Source of the DNA: UBA12481 sp012523435
GTDB taxonomy: Bacteria; Bacteroidota; Bacteroidia; Bacteroidales; UBA12481
Reading direction: 5' to 3'
Assembly (NCBI GenBank): GCA_028686135.1
Contig: JAQUCP010000001.1
Location: forward strand, 248,001 to 312,000
Length of the DNA stretch: 64,000 nt
Both the position numbers and the translations under genes were made by a program. Below the pieces are notes generated by a model. It had not been told where the DNA came from and did no database searches. It saw only the letters and a list, made by a program, of their open reading frames with translations. Positions 42,552 to 50,618 of this stretch are shown piece after piece. Numbering within the stretch: position 1 is the first letter of the stretch; each line of letters begins with the position of its first letter.

Positions 42552-43883
42552 TTCATCCTTCCCCCTGCCAACCAGGAGTAGCCAAACCGTTCCAACGAGT
42601 GCTGATATTAATGAGCCCACAAAGATGGCCTTCTTTGCCACCTCGTTTATGACGCTGCTTTCAAATGCTAACTCATTGATAAAGAGCGACATCGTAAATC
42701 CAATCCCAGCGATAAACCCAACCCCGATAATGTGTTTCCACTGAAGACCCTCGGGCAAAGCAACCACCTTTGCCTTCACGGCTAACCACGAGAATAGAGA
42801 GATTCCAACCACCTTTCCCACAACCAATCCGAGGATGATACCCAACGCCACCGGATCTAAAATAACCCCGGAACCCGGGTTAGTCTTGAAACTCGCACCA
42901 GCATTCGCCAGGGCAAACAATGGAACAATCAGAAACATCGTCGGCCATTTTAGCTGATGCTCTAACCATTGTAGTGGTGACTTAACCTGATCACAAGTTT
43001 CGTGCAACTCACTGACCACCTGCATTTTCACATGATTTAGCATCCCTCCTCGCGATTCCTCGTCACCTCCAGAAAACTGATCCATCAACGTTTGAATCCG
43101 CGTTTTAAATGCCACCGTATTGATCTTGCGATTGGCCGGAATCGTCAAAGCTAACAGCACCCCGGCAATGGTCGCATGTACCCCGGAAAGGTAAAAAGGC
43201 AGCCATAAACCAAAAAACCCAATGATCAAATAAACCCATAATTTTCTAATGCCAAGGCGATTGAGAGCCATTAAGAAGATAAATACAGCCAAAGCAATGA
43301 TAATCCATGTCATCTCAATGGAATTGGAATAGAAAAGAGCGATTGATAAGACTGCTCCCATATCATCCACAATAGCCAAGGCGGTCAGAAACACTTTCAG
43401 TGCAAGAGGAACCCGCGAACCCAACAGGGTCAGGATTCCCAAAGAGAAAGCGATGTCGGTAGCCATCGGAATCGCCCACCCATCGCGAAAATCAGCATGA
43501 CCATGATTTATAGAAAAATAGATGAGCGCTGGAACTACCATCCCCCCTATAGCAGCCACAATTGGAAAAAGAGCCTTCTTTAAATCAGAAAGCTCACCAG
43601 CAATGAGTTCACGTTTAATCTCAAGACCTACCAACAGAAAAAAAACCGCCATCAAACCATCATTGATCCAATGATAAACCGATTCGGAGAGAACAAAATT
43701 CCCAATACCGAACATCACCTTCGTCTCTTTCCAAATGGATTTATACAGATAATCCAAGTCTGAATTCATCCATACCAGTGCCAGAATCGTCACGGCAATC
43801 AGAACCAGCCCCGAGGCACTTTCTGTTCGGATAAAACCGCTCAGGGACCAGCCAATTCGTTTTTTCGATGGAGTATTTGTCAT
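42537..43883 (-). CDS. nhaA: Na+/H+ antiporter NhaA
   Basis: Inner-membrane sodium/proton antiporter of 448 residues, somewhat longer than the E. coli protein, with about twelve helices. The ion-binding Asp pair lies in LAIVDDMGAVLSIALFYS, and MAVFFLLVGLEIKRELIAGELS and GGMVVPALIY are strongly conserved NhaA stretches. A soluble insert (about residues 255-305, NHVKMQVVSELHETCD) is larger than in enterobacteria. It exports Na+ and regulates cytoplasmic pH. It overlaps the 3' end of the DUF1579-like gene by 15 bases and lies 35 bases upstream of the HAD phosphatase on the same strand. Confidence 0.95.
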   Translation of the reverse strand: MTNTPSKKRIGWSLSGFIRTESASGLVLIAVTILALVWMNSDLDYLYKSIWKETKVMFGIGNFVLSESVYHWINDGLMAVFFLLVGLEIKRELIAGELSDLKKALFPIVAAIGGMVVPALIYFSINHGHADFRDGWAIPMATDIAFSLGILTLLGSRVPLALKVFLTALAIVDDMGAVLSIALFYSNSIEMTWIIIALAVFIFLMALNRLGIRKLWVYLIIGFFGLWLPFYLSGVHATIAGVLLALTIPANRKINTVAFKTRIQTLMDQFSGGDEESRGGMLNHVKMQVVSELHETCDQVKSPLQWLEHQLKWPTMFLIVPLFALANAGASFKTNPGSGVILDPVALGIILGLVVGKVVGISLFSWLAVKAKVVALPEGLQWKHIIGVGFIAGIGFTMSLFINELAFESSVINEVAKKAIFVGSLISALVGTVWLLLVGRGKDESGVG

Positions 43884-43918
43884 CTGTTTAGTCTTTTGGC
43901 TTCAGAAAAATAGCATTT

Positions 43919-44590
43919 TCAATCCGTTATTTGGTACTGATCCAGCATTTCAATCCACTGAGCTGCCGCATCCAGATGATCAACAACCTTATCCGCCCGA
44001 CTGAAATCCTGATTCCGGGTATGAATTGTTGGAACAGCAATAACATAACTTCCGGCCCGATGCCCCGCTAACACCCCGTTTCCGGAGTCTTCAAGAACAA
44101 CAGTCGCATCTGGTTCTACACCCAGAACCCGGATAGCCTCCTGATAGATGTCCGGCTGCGGCTTTCCCCGCACAATCTGGTCAGAAGGCTGAATATGATC
44201 GAAATAACCATCGAGTCCGGTGATCCGCATGACTTCCTGTACCAATTCTTCCGGTGAACCGGTGGCAATCGCCAGCTTCTTACGTGTATGAAACTGTTGA
44301 ATGATCTCACGAGCACCGGGCATCAGGTCCAAATGATTTCTGAACTCTCTGATCATCATTTCATTTCTGATTGTCATCAGCTCTTCTGCTGTGTGCGTCT
44401 CAATCCCCAGTTCCTTGCGGTAAATCACCAAGGACTCCAGGGGTGAGCGTCCCATTTGCCGGGCCAGAATCTCATCGGTCAACTGTTTTCCCAACATTTG
44501 AGCCATCTCATAAGAAACCTTCCGGTAAAGAACCTCCGAGTCGATGAGTAACCCATCCATATCAAAGATTATCGCCTTAACTTTTTTCAT
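43919..44590 (-). CDS. HAD superfamily sugar-phosphatase / beta-phosphoglucomutase-like hydrolase
   Basis: Cytoplasmic HAD enzyme of 223 residues. Motif I is FDMDGLLIDSE, motif II sits in KLAIATGSPEE, the Lys is in IVRGKPQPDIY, and motif IV is VVLEDSGNG. A helical cap (about 20-80) places it among hexitol-phosphatase/YniC and beta-phosphoglucomutase-like proteins; GLLIDSE is more typical of the phosphatases. It dephosphorylates a small sugar phosphate, identity unknown. The ATG at 44590 (MKKVKAIIFD) is preferred over one at 44605 because motif I normally lies close to the N-terminus. Confidence 0.88.
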   Translation of the reverse strand: MKKVKAIIFDMDGLLIDSEVLYRKVSYEMAQMLGKQLTDEILARQMGRSPLESLVIYRKELGIETHTAEELMTIRNEMMIREFRNHLDLMPGAREIIQQFHTRKKLAIATGSPEELVQEVMRITGLDGYFDHIQPSDQIVRGKPQPDIYQEAIRVLGVEPDATVVLEDSGNGVLAGHRAGSYVIAVPTIHTRNQDFSRADKVVDHLDAAAQWIEMLDQYQITD

Positions 44591-44709
44591 CGTGTATCTA
44601 AACAATTTTCTGGCGACGAAGTTAAAAAAGGAGGGCCGAAATCCTGATTTTCGAATTTGGAGCCACTTACTGCGAAAAACAATGTACTTTTCGATTTAAA
44701 ATCTAGCCC

Positions 44710-46614
44710 ATGAAACGATTTTCACTCATGCTATTCTTGGCGCTTCTCTTCGTTGCCCCACTGGTTGGACAGAAGCTTACCATCCTGCATACCAATGACA
44801 TGCACTCCCGTCTCTGGGGTTTTAGTCCTGAATCAGAATATACCCCGATGACCATCATGGATGATCAGACTATCGGTGGTTTTGCCCGGATAGCCACGGT
44901 TATTGCGGAGCATCGCCATCACCAGCCAGAATCCCTGCTGGTGCTCGATGCCGGTGATTTCCTGATGGGCACCATGTTTCATACCCTTGAAACCGAAACA
45001 GGATTTCAGCTTCAGCTGATGAAAACCATGGGATATGATCTGATGTCCATTGGAAATCATGAGTTTGACATGGGAACAGAACATCTCGCCAAGATCATCT
45101 CAAAATCAGCTGAGGGCCCGATCCCCGGACTAATTCTTTCCAACATCCTGTTCGACCCCGATAGTCAGGAGGATGATGCTCTGGAGGAGCTGTTCACCAA
45201 AGGCCTGATTATGCCTTACCGTATCATGGAGCGAGAAGGCTTGCAGATTGGAGTCTTTGCGCTCATGGGAGACGAAGCTGCCACGGTTGCCCCGTACGCT
45301 GCTCCGGCATCCTTCACGAATCGTATTGAAACAGCAAAAAACATGACCCGTATGCTCCGCGAGGAGATGAACGTTGATATGGTGATCTGCCTCTCTCACT
45401 CCGGATTGAATTTCGATCCCAATGAGGGCTGGAGAGGTGAAGATGTTGATATGGCTAACCAGGTATCGGGAATTGATGTGATCATTTCAGGGCATTCGCA
45501 TACTCCGCTGGCTAAACCAATAGAAGTGAATCAAACGATTATCGTTCAGGCAGGTTCCGAAGGACGCTACGTGGGAAAGCTGGTCATCGAAAAAAGCCCG
45601 GAACAGATCACCCTCATTTCAAGCGAACTGATTCCAGTCAATGACCAAATACCTGGTGACCCGATGATCCAGCGCCGGATCGCTGATCAACAAGAAAAGA
45701 TCGGCTCAGAACTGTTCGGAGCGTATGGCTTCGAGGCTACCCAACCTCTTTTAGAAACCTCCTTCGATCTGATGCTCAACGAACAAACCGGACTGAAAAC
45801 TTCCAATCTTGGCCCATTTCTCGCTGATGCCCTTTACTATTACGCCCGAAGTATCGACAACAAATCAACAGATGTTGCCCTGGTTACTACCGGACTGATT
45901 CGCGATAATATCGTGACTGGCACGACTGGGCTACAGCTTCCTTCTGATCTTTTTCGGATATTCCCTCTGGGACAAGGAGTTAACGATAATCAACCCGGCT
46001 ATTCCATGAGCAAAATTTATGTTACCGGTCGGGAACTTAAGAACATCCTCGAAGTCATGCTGATAGCCCCGCGTATCTCCACTGGGAACTTCCCGTTCTG
46101 GTCGGGCATTCGCTACCGATACAACCGCACCCGACTGCCTCTGGACCAGGTTTTCGAAGTTGAAATCGGGAACGATGAGGAGGGTTTTAAACGCATTCCG
46201 TTGACTAAAAACAAATCTCAGCTCTATAGTATCGTAACAAATGCCTATGTATTAGAGTTCTTCGGGTTGATTAAGCAGCTAACTAAAGGGATCCTGAAAG
46301 TCGAGCCCAAACAGGCCGATGGAACGGCGATGACTGATCTTAAACTGGGCTTGATCGACCGCGACCCGGATACTCCTGGCATCCAGGAAGCCAAAGAGTG
46401 GGCCGGATTGATGGTGTTCGCTAGTCAACTGCCTGACACCAATGGCAACGGAATTCCGGATATACCCGAACGATACCAACACCCGAATCAAACATCAGAA
46501 CAAGTCAAGTCAATTAATCCGGTAACCTATTTCAAAGGCACCAATGGAGTTAATATCCTGCCGGCCACCCTTTTGACCCTTGCTACCGGAGGAATTCTTT
46601 TGTTGGTTTTATAA
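44710..46614 (+). CDS. 5'-nucleotidase/UshA-like metallophosphatase with C-terminal membrane anchor
   Basis: Exported enzyme of 634 residues. A signal peptide (1-20) is followed by a calcineurin-type metallophosphatase domain with HTNDMHSR (near 28), DAGDFLMGT, GNHEFD and SGHSHTPL as metal ligands, and a 5'-nucleotidase C-terminal substrate domain (about 345-540). The tail ends in a short hydrophobic helix (LPATLLTLATGGILLLVL), which would tether the protein to the membrane after export. It should hydrolyse nucleotides or related phosphoesters in the periplasm. The anchor is unusual for this family. Its last 32 bases overlap the convergent methyltransferase gene. Confidence 0.9.
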   Translation: MKRFSLMLFLALLFVAPLVGQKLTILHTNDMHSRLWGFSPESEYTPMTIMDDQTIGGFARIATVIAEHRHHQPESLLVLDAGDFLMGTMFHTLETETGFQLQLMKTMGYDLMSIGNHEFDMGTEHLAKIISKSAEGPIPGLILSNILFDPDSQEDDALEELFTKGLIMPYRIMEREGLQIGVFALMGDEAATVAPYAAPASFTNRIETAKNMTRMLREEMNVDMVICLSHSGLNFDPNEGWRGEDVDMANQVSGIDVIISGHSHTPLAKPIEVNQTIIVQAGSEGRYVGKLVIEKSPEQITLISSELIPVNDQIPGDPMIQRRIADQQEKIGSELFGAYGFEATQPLLETSFDLMLNEQTGLKTSNLGPFLADALYYYARSIDNKSTDVALVTTGLIRDNIVTGTTGLQLPSDLFRIFPLGQGVNDNQPGYSMSKIYVTGRELKNILEVMLIAPRISTGNFPFWSGIRYRYNRTRLPLDQVFEVEIGNDEEGFKRIPLTKNKSQLYSIVTNAYVLEFFGLIKQLTKGILKVEPKQADGTAMTDLKLGLIDRDPDTPGIQEAKEWAGLMVFASQLPDTNGNGIPDIPERYQHPNQTSEQVKSINPVTYFKGTNGVNILPATLLTLATGGILLLVL

Positions 46615-47389
46615 TCATCCAGACATCCTGTTCACCTATATTCCCGGGGATATGTTCAGCAACAGAGCCTGGGGGTAGCCAGGTTTGGACCCAGCTCTCC
46701 GGATGAAAGGCCGTAAAGGTGCGATGCCCTTCTTTTACTAACCCTCTGACAACCAGCCTTCCGGCATCAAAATCAGTCAATTCACGGTCGGTTAGCTTGC
46801 CCCTAAACGAGGCTCCATGGAGGGTCAGGAACAACACTCCGCCCGGCTTTAGTATCCGAAGGAGCTCAGCCAGCCAGGCATGATGGGCTTCCTCCGACAG
46901 GTGGGTAAAAATGGATATTCCATAAATCAGATCGAAATAGTCTTCCTGGAAAACCAGCGGAGGCATCAGGTCGTTTGCATGAAAGGTGATATCATCAAAA
47001 ACGCCTGAGCACCAGTCGATTGTCTTTCTATTGTAATCGGTGCCATAACAGCTTGCTCCCGGTAGCATTACTGGCAAATGGCGCAACATCCGGGCAGGAC
47101 CGCAACCCCAGTCCAGAATTCTTGCCGTTGACAGGTCGATATGGTTCCCAACCAGATCTATCAACCATCCGGCACTCTTTTCACCATTCAGGTAATATCG
47201 AGCATAATCCAGCTGAAAGGATTCGTACATAAGATAATCTGGTGGGAGCACCACATCAGGATGCATTCTGACGAAGTTCCGGTTGCGCCGATAATTACGG
47301 ATTTTCATTTGCCAAAACCGGCCCTTATCGATGAGTTGCAGCAGTCTAACCGATCGCAACAGACTCATTACCTGTGTTTTAAAACTCAT
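46583..47389 (-). CDS. Class I SAM-dependent methyltransferase
   Basis: Cytoplasmic protein of 268 residues with a Rossmann methyltransferase core: motif I is ILDWGCGPARMLRHL (about residue 92), then CYGTDYNRKTIDW, FDLIYGISIFTHLSEEAHHAWLAELLRILKPGGVLFLTLHG. The N-terminal 85 residues are family-specific and the target is unknown; proteins of this type often sit in glycan or lipid modification clusters. Its start overlaps the end of the HEAT-like gene by 11 bases, so the two are co-translated. Its 3' end overlaps the nucleotidase gene by 32 bases on the other strand. Confidence 0.87.
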   Translation of the reverse strand: MSFKTQVMSLLRSVRLLQLIDKGRFWQMKIRNYRRNRNFVRMHPDVVLPPDYLMYESFQLDYARYYLNGEKSAGWLIDLVGNHIDLSTARILDWGCGPARMLRHLPVMLPGASCYGTDYNRKTIDWCSGVFDDITFHANDLMPPLVFQEDYFDLIYGISIFTHLSEEAHHAWLAELLRILKPGGVLFLTLHGASFRGKLTDRELTDFDAGRLVVRGLVKEGHRTFTAFHPESWVQTWLPPGSVAEHIPGNIGEQDVWMIIKPTKEFLR

Positions 47390-47918
47390 GCTCCTTCATT
47401 AAACGGGTTAATACCTTCTGTCCCTGTTTTCGGAGGGTGACAGAGTTCCAGCCGGGCAGGGATTCCTGCAGAACAAGAGCCAGCTCTCGTCCCAGCATTG
47501 GTTCGACCTCACAGATTTTTTCCATCATATTAATACTATAGGATCGGGCGGCGAGGTCCTGTCGTTCATCCTGCAACCAGGTCAGAAGCGTTTCAACGAG
47601 TCGGCCCATGGCATCTTCATCCTCCACCCAGGGGTGCCGAATCAGAATATGGAGTAGGATCCGTCTCACCGAATGGTCTGTGATATCTGGCAGAAGCCCT
47701 GCAATCTCTGCCAATCGTGGTCGGATGAGTTCTGGATGCTTCAGGCAGGCCAGATCGGCCACGCGAGCTGCCCGCATACTGATTCGTGGCTTCAGCTCCA
47801 AGGCCAGGTCAAGAACCTGGTCAAACAATTGAGGGTCGGCACCAACCACTGAAGTAACATAATCAGCCAGCGACCGACTGCTGTCGCACAGGATCGTTTC
47901 AAAATCAATGTCAGCCAT
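47379..47918 (-). CDS. HEAT-like helical repeat protein of unknown function
   Basis: Cytoplasmic protein of 179 residues made almost entirely of amphipathic helices in a HEAT-like pattern (LDLALELKPRISMRAARVADLACLK, then HSVRRILLHILIRH). No catalytic motif is visible. It precedes the methyltransferase with an 11-base overlap and may bring that enzyme its protein partner. A perfect TATCTTTG box ends 5 bases before the ATG, implying a nearly leaderless mRNA. Function is unknown. Confidence 0.75.
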   Translation of the reverse strand: MADIDFETILCDSSRSLADYVTSVVGADPQLFDQVLDLALELKPRISMRAARVADLACLKHPELIRPRLAEIAGLLPDITDHSVRRILLHILIRHPWVEDEDAMGRLVETLLTWLQDERQDLAARSYSINMMEKICEVEPMLGRELALVLQESLPGWNSVTLRKQGQKVLTRLMKEHEF

Positions 47919-47923
47919 ACTAA

Positions 47924-47931
47924 CAAAGATA
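47924..47931 (-). promoter_or_regulatory. -7 box of the HEAT-like / methyltransferase operon
   Basis: The minus strand reads TATCTTTG, an exact TAnnTTTG match, with only 5 bases (TTAGT) between the box and the ATG at 47918. A transcript starting at the usual distance would have no leader. Confidence 0.45.
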
Positions 47932-47996
47932 GCACTCTTTTCGCCGGCGATGAGGTTATTGTCTTGTCAGTAGGTGATAAAAAAAGAATGCACCTG

Positions 47997-48026
47997 TTGC
48001 GCGAAAATAATTTTTAGTTACTTTTG
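47997..48026 (+). promoter_or_regulatory. Promoter of the tRNA-Glu / rpsT unit
   Basis: TTG at 47997-47999 and TACTTTTG at 48019-48026 are separated by 19 bases, the best complete match in the window to the Bacteroidota promoter (TTTG-N19 to N21-TAnnTTTG). Transcription would begin just before the hairpin at 48030-48048 and run into tRNA-Glu and possibly rpsT. Confidence 0.65.
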
Positions 48027-48029
48027 CAG

Positions 48030-48048
48030 ACCCAAGTTTTGCTTGGGT
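48030..48048 (+). other. Hairpin in the tRNA-Glu leader
   Basis: ACCCAAG (48030-48036) and CTTGGGT (48042-48048) form a perfect 7-bp stem with a 5-base loop, located between the -7 box and the mature tRNA start at 48058. It has no T tract and is therefore not a terminator; it may shape the leader removed by RNase P or slow decay of the precursor. Role unproven. Confidence 0.55.
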
Positions 48049-48057
48049 GCGTTATTT

Positions 48058-48129
48058 GGCCCGTTCGTCTAGCGGTTAGGACGCCAGATTTTCATTCTGG
48101 TAGCAGGGGTTCGATTCCCCTACGGGCTA
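48058..48129 (+). tRNA. tRNA-Glu (anticodon TTC)
   Basis: 72-base tRNA that folds fully. The acceptor arm is GGCCCGT with ACGGGCT, the anticodon stem CCAGA/TCTGG encloses loop TTTTCAT with anticodon TTC at 48091-48093, and the T arm is AGGGG/CCCCT with loop TTCGATT. Discriminator A is at 48129 and no CCA is encoded. A strong promoter lies upstream, and rpsT follows 30 bases downstream with no terminator between. Confidence 0.97.
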
Positions 48130-48159
48130 CAGAGCTTTTAAGTAAATAATAATAAGCAA

Positions 48160-48411
48160 ATGGCACATCATAAATCAGCTTTAAAGCGAATTCGTCAAAC
48201 CGAATCGAGGAAAGAACATAATAAATATTACGCTCGGACTACCCGCAACGCGATCAAGCAATTGAGGCTTACGGGTGAAAAGGAAGCTGCTGTTGAGCAG
48301 CTCCCAAAAGTGGCCTCCATGCTTGACAAGCTGGCCAAGAAAAACATCATTCACGCCAACAAGGCCGCCAACCTGAAGTCGAGCCTCACCAGGCACGTGA
48401 ACAGCTTATAG
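48160..48411 (+). CDS. rpsT: 30S ribosomal protein S20
   Basis: Highly basic 83-residue protein, the normal length for S20, which binds 16S rRNA early in small-subunit assembly. The start MAHHKSALKRIRQTESRKEHNKYY and the C-terminal KNIIHANKAANLKSSLTRHVN are diagnostic. It lies 30 bases after tRNA-Glu with no separate promoter visible, so the tRNA promoter probably also drives it. A strong Rho-independent terminator follows 24 bases after the stop. Confidence 0.97.
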   Translation: MAHHKSALKRIRQTESRKEHNKYYARTTRNAIKQLRLTGEKEAAVEQLPKVASMLDKLAKKNIIHANKAANLKSSLTRHVNSL

Positions 48412-48435
48412 GTTAAGATATTCCAATCAATGTTT

Positions 48436-48464
48436 AAGCCCCGCCCAAAAGCGGGGCTTTTATT
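48436..48464 (+). terminator. Rho-independent terminator after rpsT
   Basis: AAGCCCCGC (48436-48444) pairs perfectly with GCGGGGCTT (48451-48459) around the loop CCAAAA, followed by T-rich TTATTTT. The 9-bp GC-rich stem directly downstream of rpsT is the clearest terminator in the window, and it shows that the radC coding region begins after it. Confidence 0.9.
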
Positions 48465-48519
48465 TTCCGTTGACTGGGGTAACCATCGTCTAAAGAAGAA
48501 AGAAGTAATACCAAAGACG

Positions 48520-49215
48520 ATGGAGTACCCATTTATCAAGATCCTCGACATGGCCGTTGAGGAACGCCCCAGGGAGAAGGTATTGAGCCAAGGGCTTAGA
48601 AGCCTGAGCAACACAGAGTTAATTGCGATTCTCATCGGTACCGGAAATCGGAACCATTCAGCCATCGACCTAGCCCGGAATCTTCTTCAACAGGCTGGAA
48701 ACGATTTGGTCAGGCTAAGTCAGATGTCCATAGCCGAATTGGAAAAGATCCCCGGCATCGGTCACGCTAAAGCTGTTAAAATTCAATCCGGTTTTGAGCT
48801 AGCACGGCGGCGCCGCAACGCCACACCTGCCAGCAAACCAAAAATCCGCTGCAGTCAGGATGCGTATCGACTTATCGAAGGTAAACTCGCTGACCTACAA
48901 CACGAAGAATTCTGGATCCTTGTTTTAAATCGTGCTAATCAACTGATCGACCAGGTTCGAATTAGTCAGGGTGGCATTTCAGGTACCGTAACCGATATCC
49001 GTCTAATTCTTCATGCTGCAATCGAAAGGTTGGCTTCAGCCCTAATCTTGGCACACAATCATCCATCAGGTAACCTCACCCCATCGGAACCCGATCTGAA
49101 GATCACCAAAAAGATCAAGGATGCCGCCAACTTACTTGATGTCTCCCTACTCGATCATCTCATCGTCTCAGATCAAGGATACCTCAGCATGGCCGATGAG
49201 AACCTGATGCCTTAA
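48520..49215 (+). CDS. radC: RadC family JAB-domain protein
   Basis: Cytoplasmic protein of 231 residues. It has an N-terminal helix-hairpin-helix region (LSQMSIAELEKIPGIGHAKAVKIQ, about 75-98) and a C-terminal JAB/MPN metalloprotease-like domain with the zinc motif HNHPSGNLTPSEPD (HxHx7-10D). The name comes from an early DNA-repair link that is not well supported; no activity is established. An open frame continues upstream to 48430, but that stretch contains the rpsT terminator, so the ATG at 48520 (MEYPFIKILDMAVEERPREK) is the start, which also matches the family's usual N-terminus. Confidence 0.93.
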   Translation: MEYPFIKILDMAVEERPREKVLSQGLRSLSNTELIAILIGTGNRNHSAIDLARNLLQQAGNDLVRLSQMSIAELEKIPGIGHAKAVKIQSGFELARRRRNATPASKPKIRCSQDAYRLIEGKLADLQHEEFWILVLNRANQLIDQVRISQGGISGTVTDIRLILHAAIERLASALILAHNHPSGNLTPSEPDLKITKKIKDAANLLDVSLLDHLIVSDQGYLSMADENLMP

Positions 49216-49268
49216 ACTGTCAGCACACTTAATATTTTGTATCTTGGTTGGCCGATTATCCGTACAAA

Positions 49269-50618
49269 ATGCTGATCTATTCTCCGGAAAATAATCACCG
49301 AGTCGCCTGGACTATTGACTTGCTGTTTCGCCAACTGCTGGGACAACCCTGCCAAATCACGGTCAGGACTGATGAGATCCGCGAATACCAAGGCCCTAAG
49401 CTGGCCTACTCTCACGAGCCTATCGATGATATCCCCTGGATAAAAGCATGCGGCCTGCTGTTCGAGAACAGCATACACCCTCAAACTGATCATCTGGTTA
49501 AAGGAGATCTATGGAACGGTTGGCCTGTGATCTTTGCCCAGCGGAATGATCTGGAGAAAACCCTGGTACCTTTTGACATCTTGGCTGCCACCTTCTATTT
49601 CGTAGCCCGTTACGAAGAGTATCTGCCCTTTAAACCCGATCAACACGGCCGATTTCCATCGCATGAAAGTTTGGCCTACCGACTTGATGTGCTGGAAGAA
49701 CCAATAGTTAATCGTTGGGCTATCGCGTTCTCAAAACTACTCGAGGAGCATACTACCCTAATTATCAGCATTTTACAACCTAAATATCAATTTATTCCAA
49801 CAATTGATGTGGATAGCGCCTATGCCTTTAGTGGTAAAGGTATTCTCCGAACACTGGCTGGAATCTGGAAAGACCGGCGGGATATGGAAGGGAGGAATTT
49901 TCGATTTTCCGTCTTAAGAGGAAACCAACCCGATCCCTTCGACACCTATAACCTATTCCGGTATTTTCATCACGAGAACCCTTCGGAACCCATCTGGTTC
50001 TTCCAAGTGGGCAAGCATGGACGGTTCGATAAGAATATCAATCCTGCCAACCGAAATTTCCGGCAACTGGTCAAGCAGCTGTCGGAAGAATTCAAAACCG
50101 GCCTTCACCCTTCGTATGCTTCCAATATCCATCCATCATTGTTGCTCCAAGAGGTGGAAACACTGACTAGCATGACGGGCCAGCCTGTCATCCGAAGTCG
50201 ACAGCACTATCTAAAAATCAGATTTCCGGAAACTTACCAAGACCTACTCCAGGCCGGCATCCGGGAAGAGTACAGCCTGGGTTTCGCCGACCGGGTTGGG
50301 TACAGAGCAGGTATTGCCATCCCATTCCGGTTTTTCGATCTTCGGGAGAATACCCCGACACAGCTCATGGTGTATCCCTTTGAGGTAATGGACACAACCT
50401 TAAGGCAATACATGAAGCTCGATCCCACCCAAGCCACCCAACTCATTCAGAAGCTTATTGACACCACCAGAGAGGTTGGTGGTACTTTTATCAGCCTCTG
50501 GCACAACGAGTCACTCAGCGAATGGAAAGCCTGGAGAGGATGGTCGTCCGTTTATCGCGAACTCATCCAGCATGCTGCAGGACCAATACAAACTTATGGG
50601 CATACGGTATCTTCATAA
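49269..50618 (+). CDS. Polysaccharide deacetylase-like protein (DUF7033 N-terminal domain)
   Basis: Protein of 449 residues without a signal peptide. The N-terminal half resembles the DUF7033 domain found ahead of deacetylases in Bacteroidota (MLIYSPENNHRVAWTIDLLFRQLLG, then FVARYEEYLPF). The second half is a NodB-like fold: PTIDVDSAYAF holds the D-x-D metal site, GLHPSYASN replaces the usual H-S-x-x-H, and SLWHNESLSEW carries the C-terminal His. It probably deacetylates a cell-wall or capsule sugar. ATG at 49269 is preferred to a TTG at 49248. Its end overlaps the following FemAB-like gene by 23 bases, so the pair is coupled. Confidence 0.8.
   Translation: MLIYSPENNHRVAWTIDLLFRQLLGQPCQITVRTDEIREYQGPKLAYSHEPIDDIPWIKACGLLFENSIHPQTDHLVKGDLWNGWPVIFAQRNDLEKTLVPFDILAATFYFVARYEEYLPFKPDQHGRFPSHESLAYRLDVLEEPIVNRWAIAFSKLLEEHTTLIISILQPKYQFIPTIDVDSAYAFSGKGILRTLAGIWKDRRDMEGRNFRFSVLRGNQPDPFDTYNLFRYFHHENPSEPIWFFQVGKHGRFDKNINPANRNFRQLVKQLSEEFKTGLHPSYASNIHPSLLLQEVETLTSMTGQPVIRSRQHYLKIRFPETYQDLLQAGIREEYSLGFADRVGYRAGIAIPFRFFDLRENTPTQLMVYPFEVMDTTLRQYMKLDPTQATQLIQKLIDTTREVGGTFISLWHNESLSEWKAWRGWSSVYRELIQHAAGPIQTYGHTVSS

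Noticed and set aside
48430..48519. Upstream extension of the radC reading frame
   Set aside because: It reads through the perfect rpsT terminator hairpin, and the radC family starts at MEYPFIK-type sequence.
49248..49268. TTG start for the deacetylase-like gene
   Set aside because: An ATG 21 bases downstream fits the family start better.
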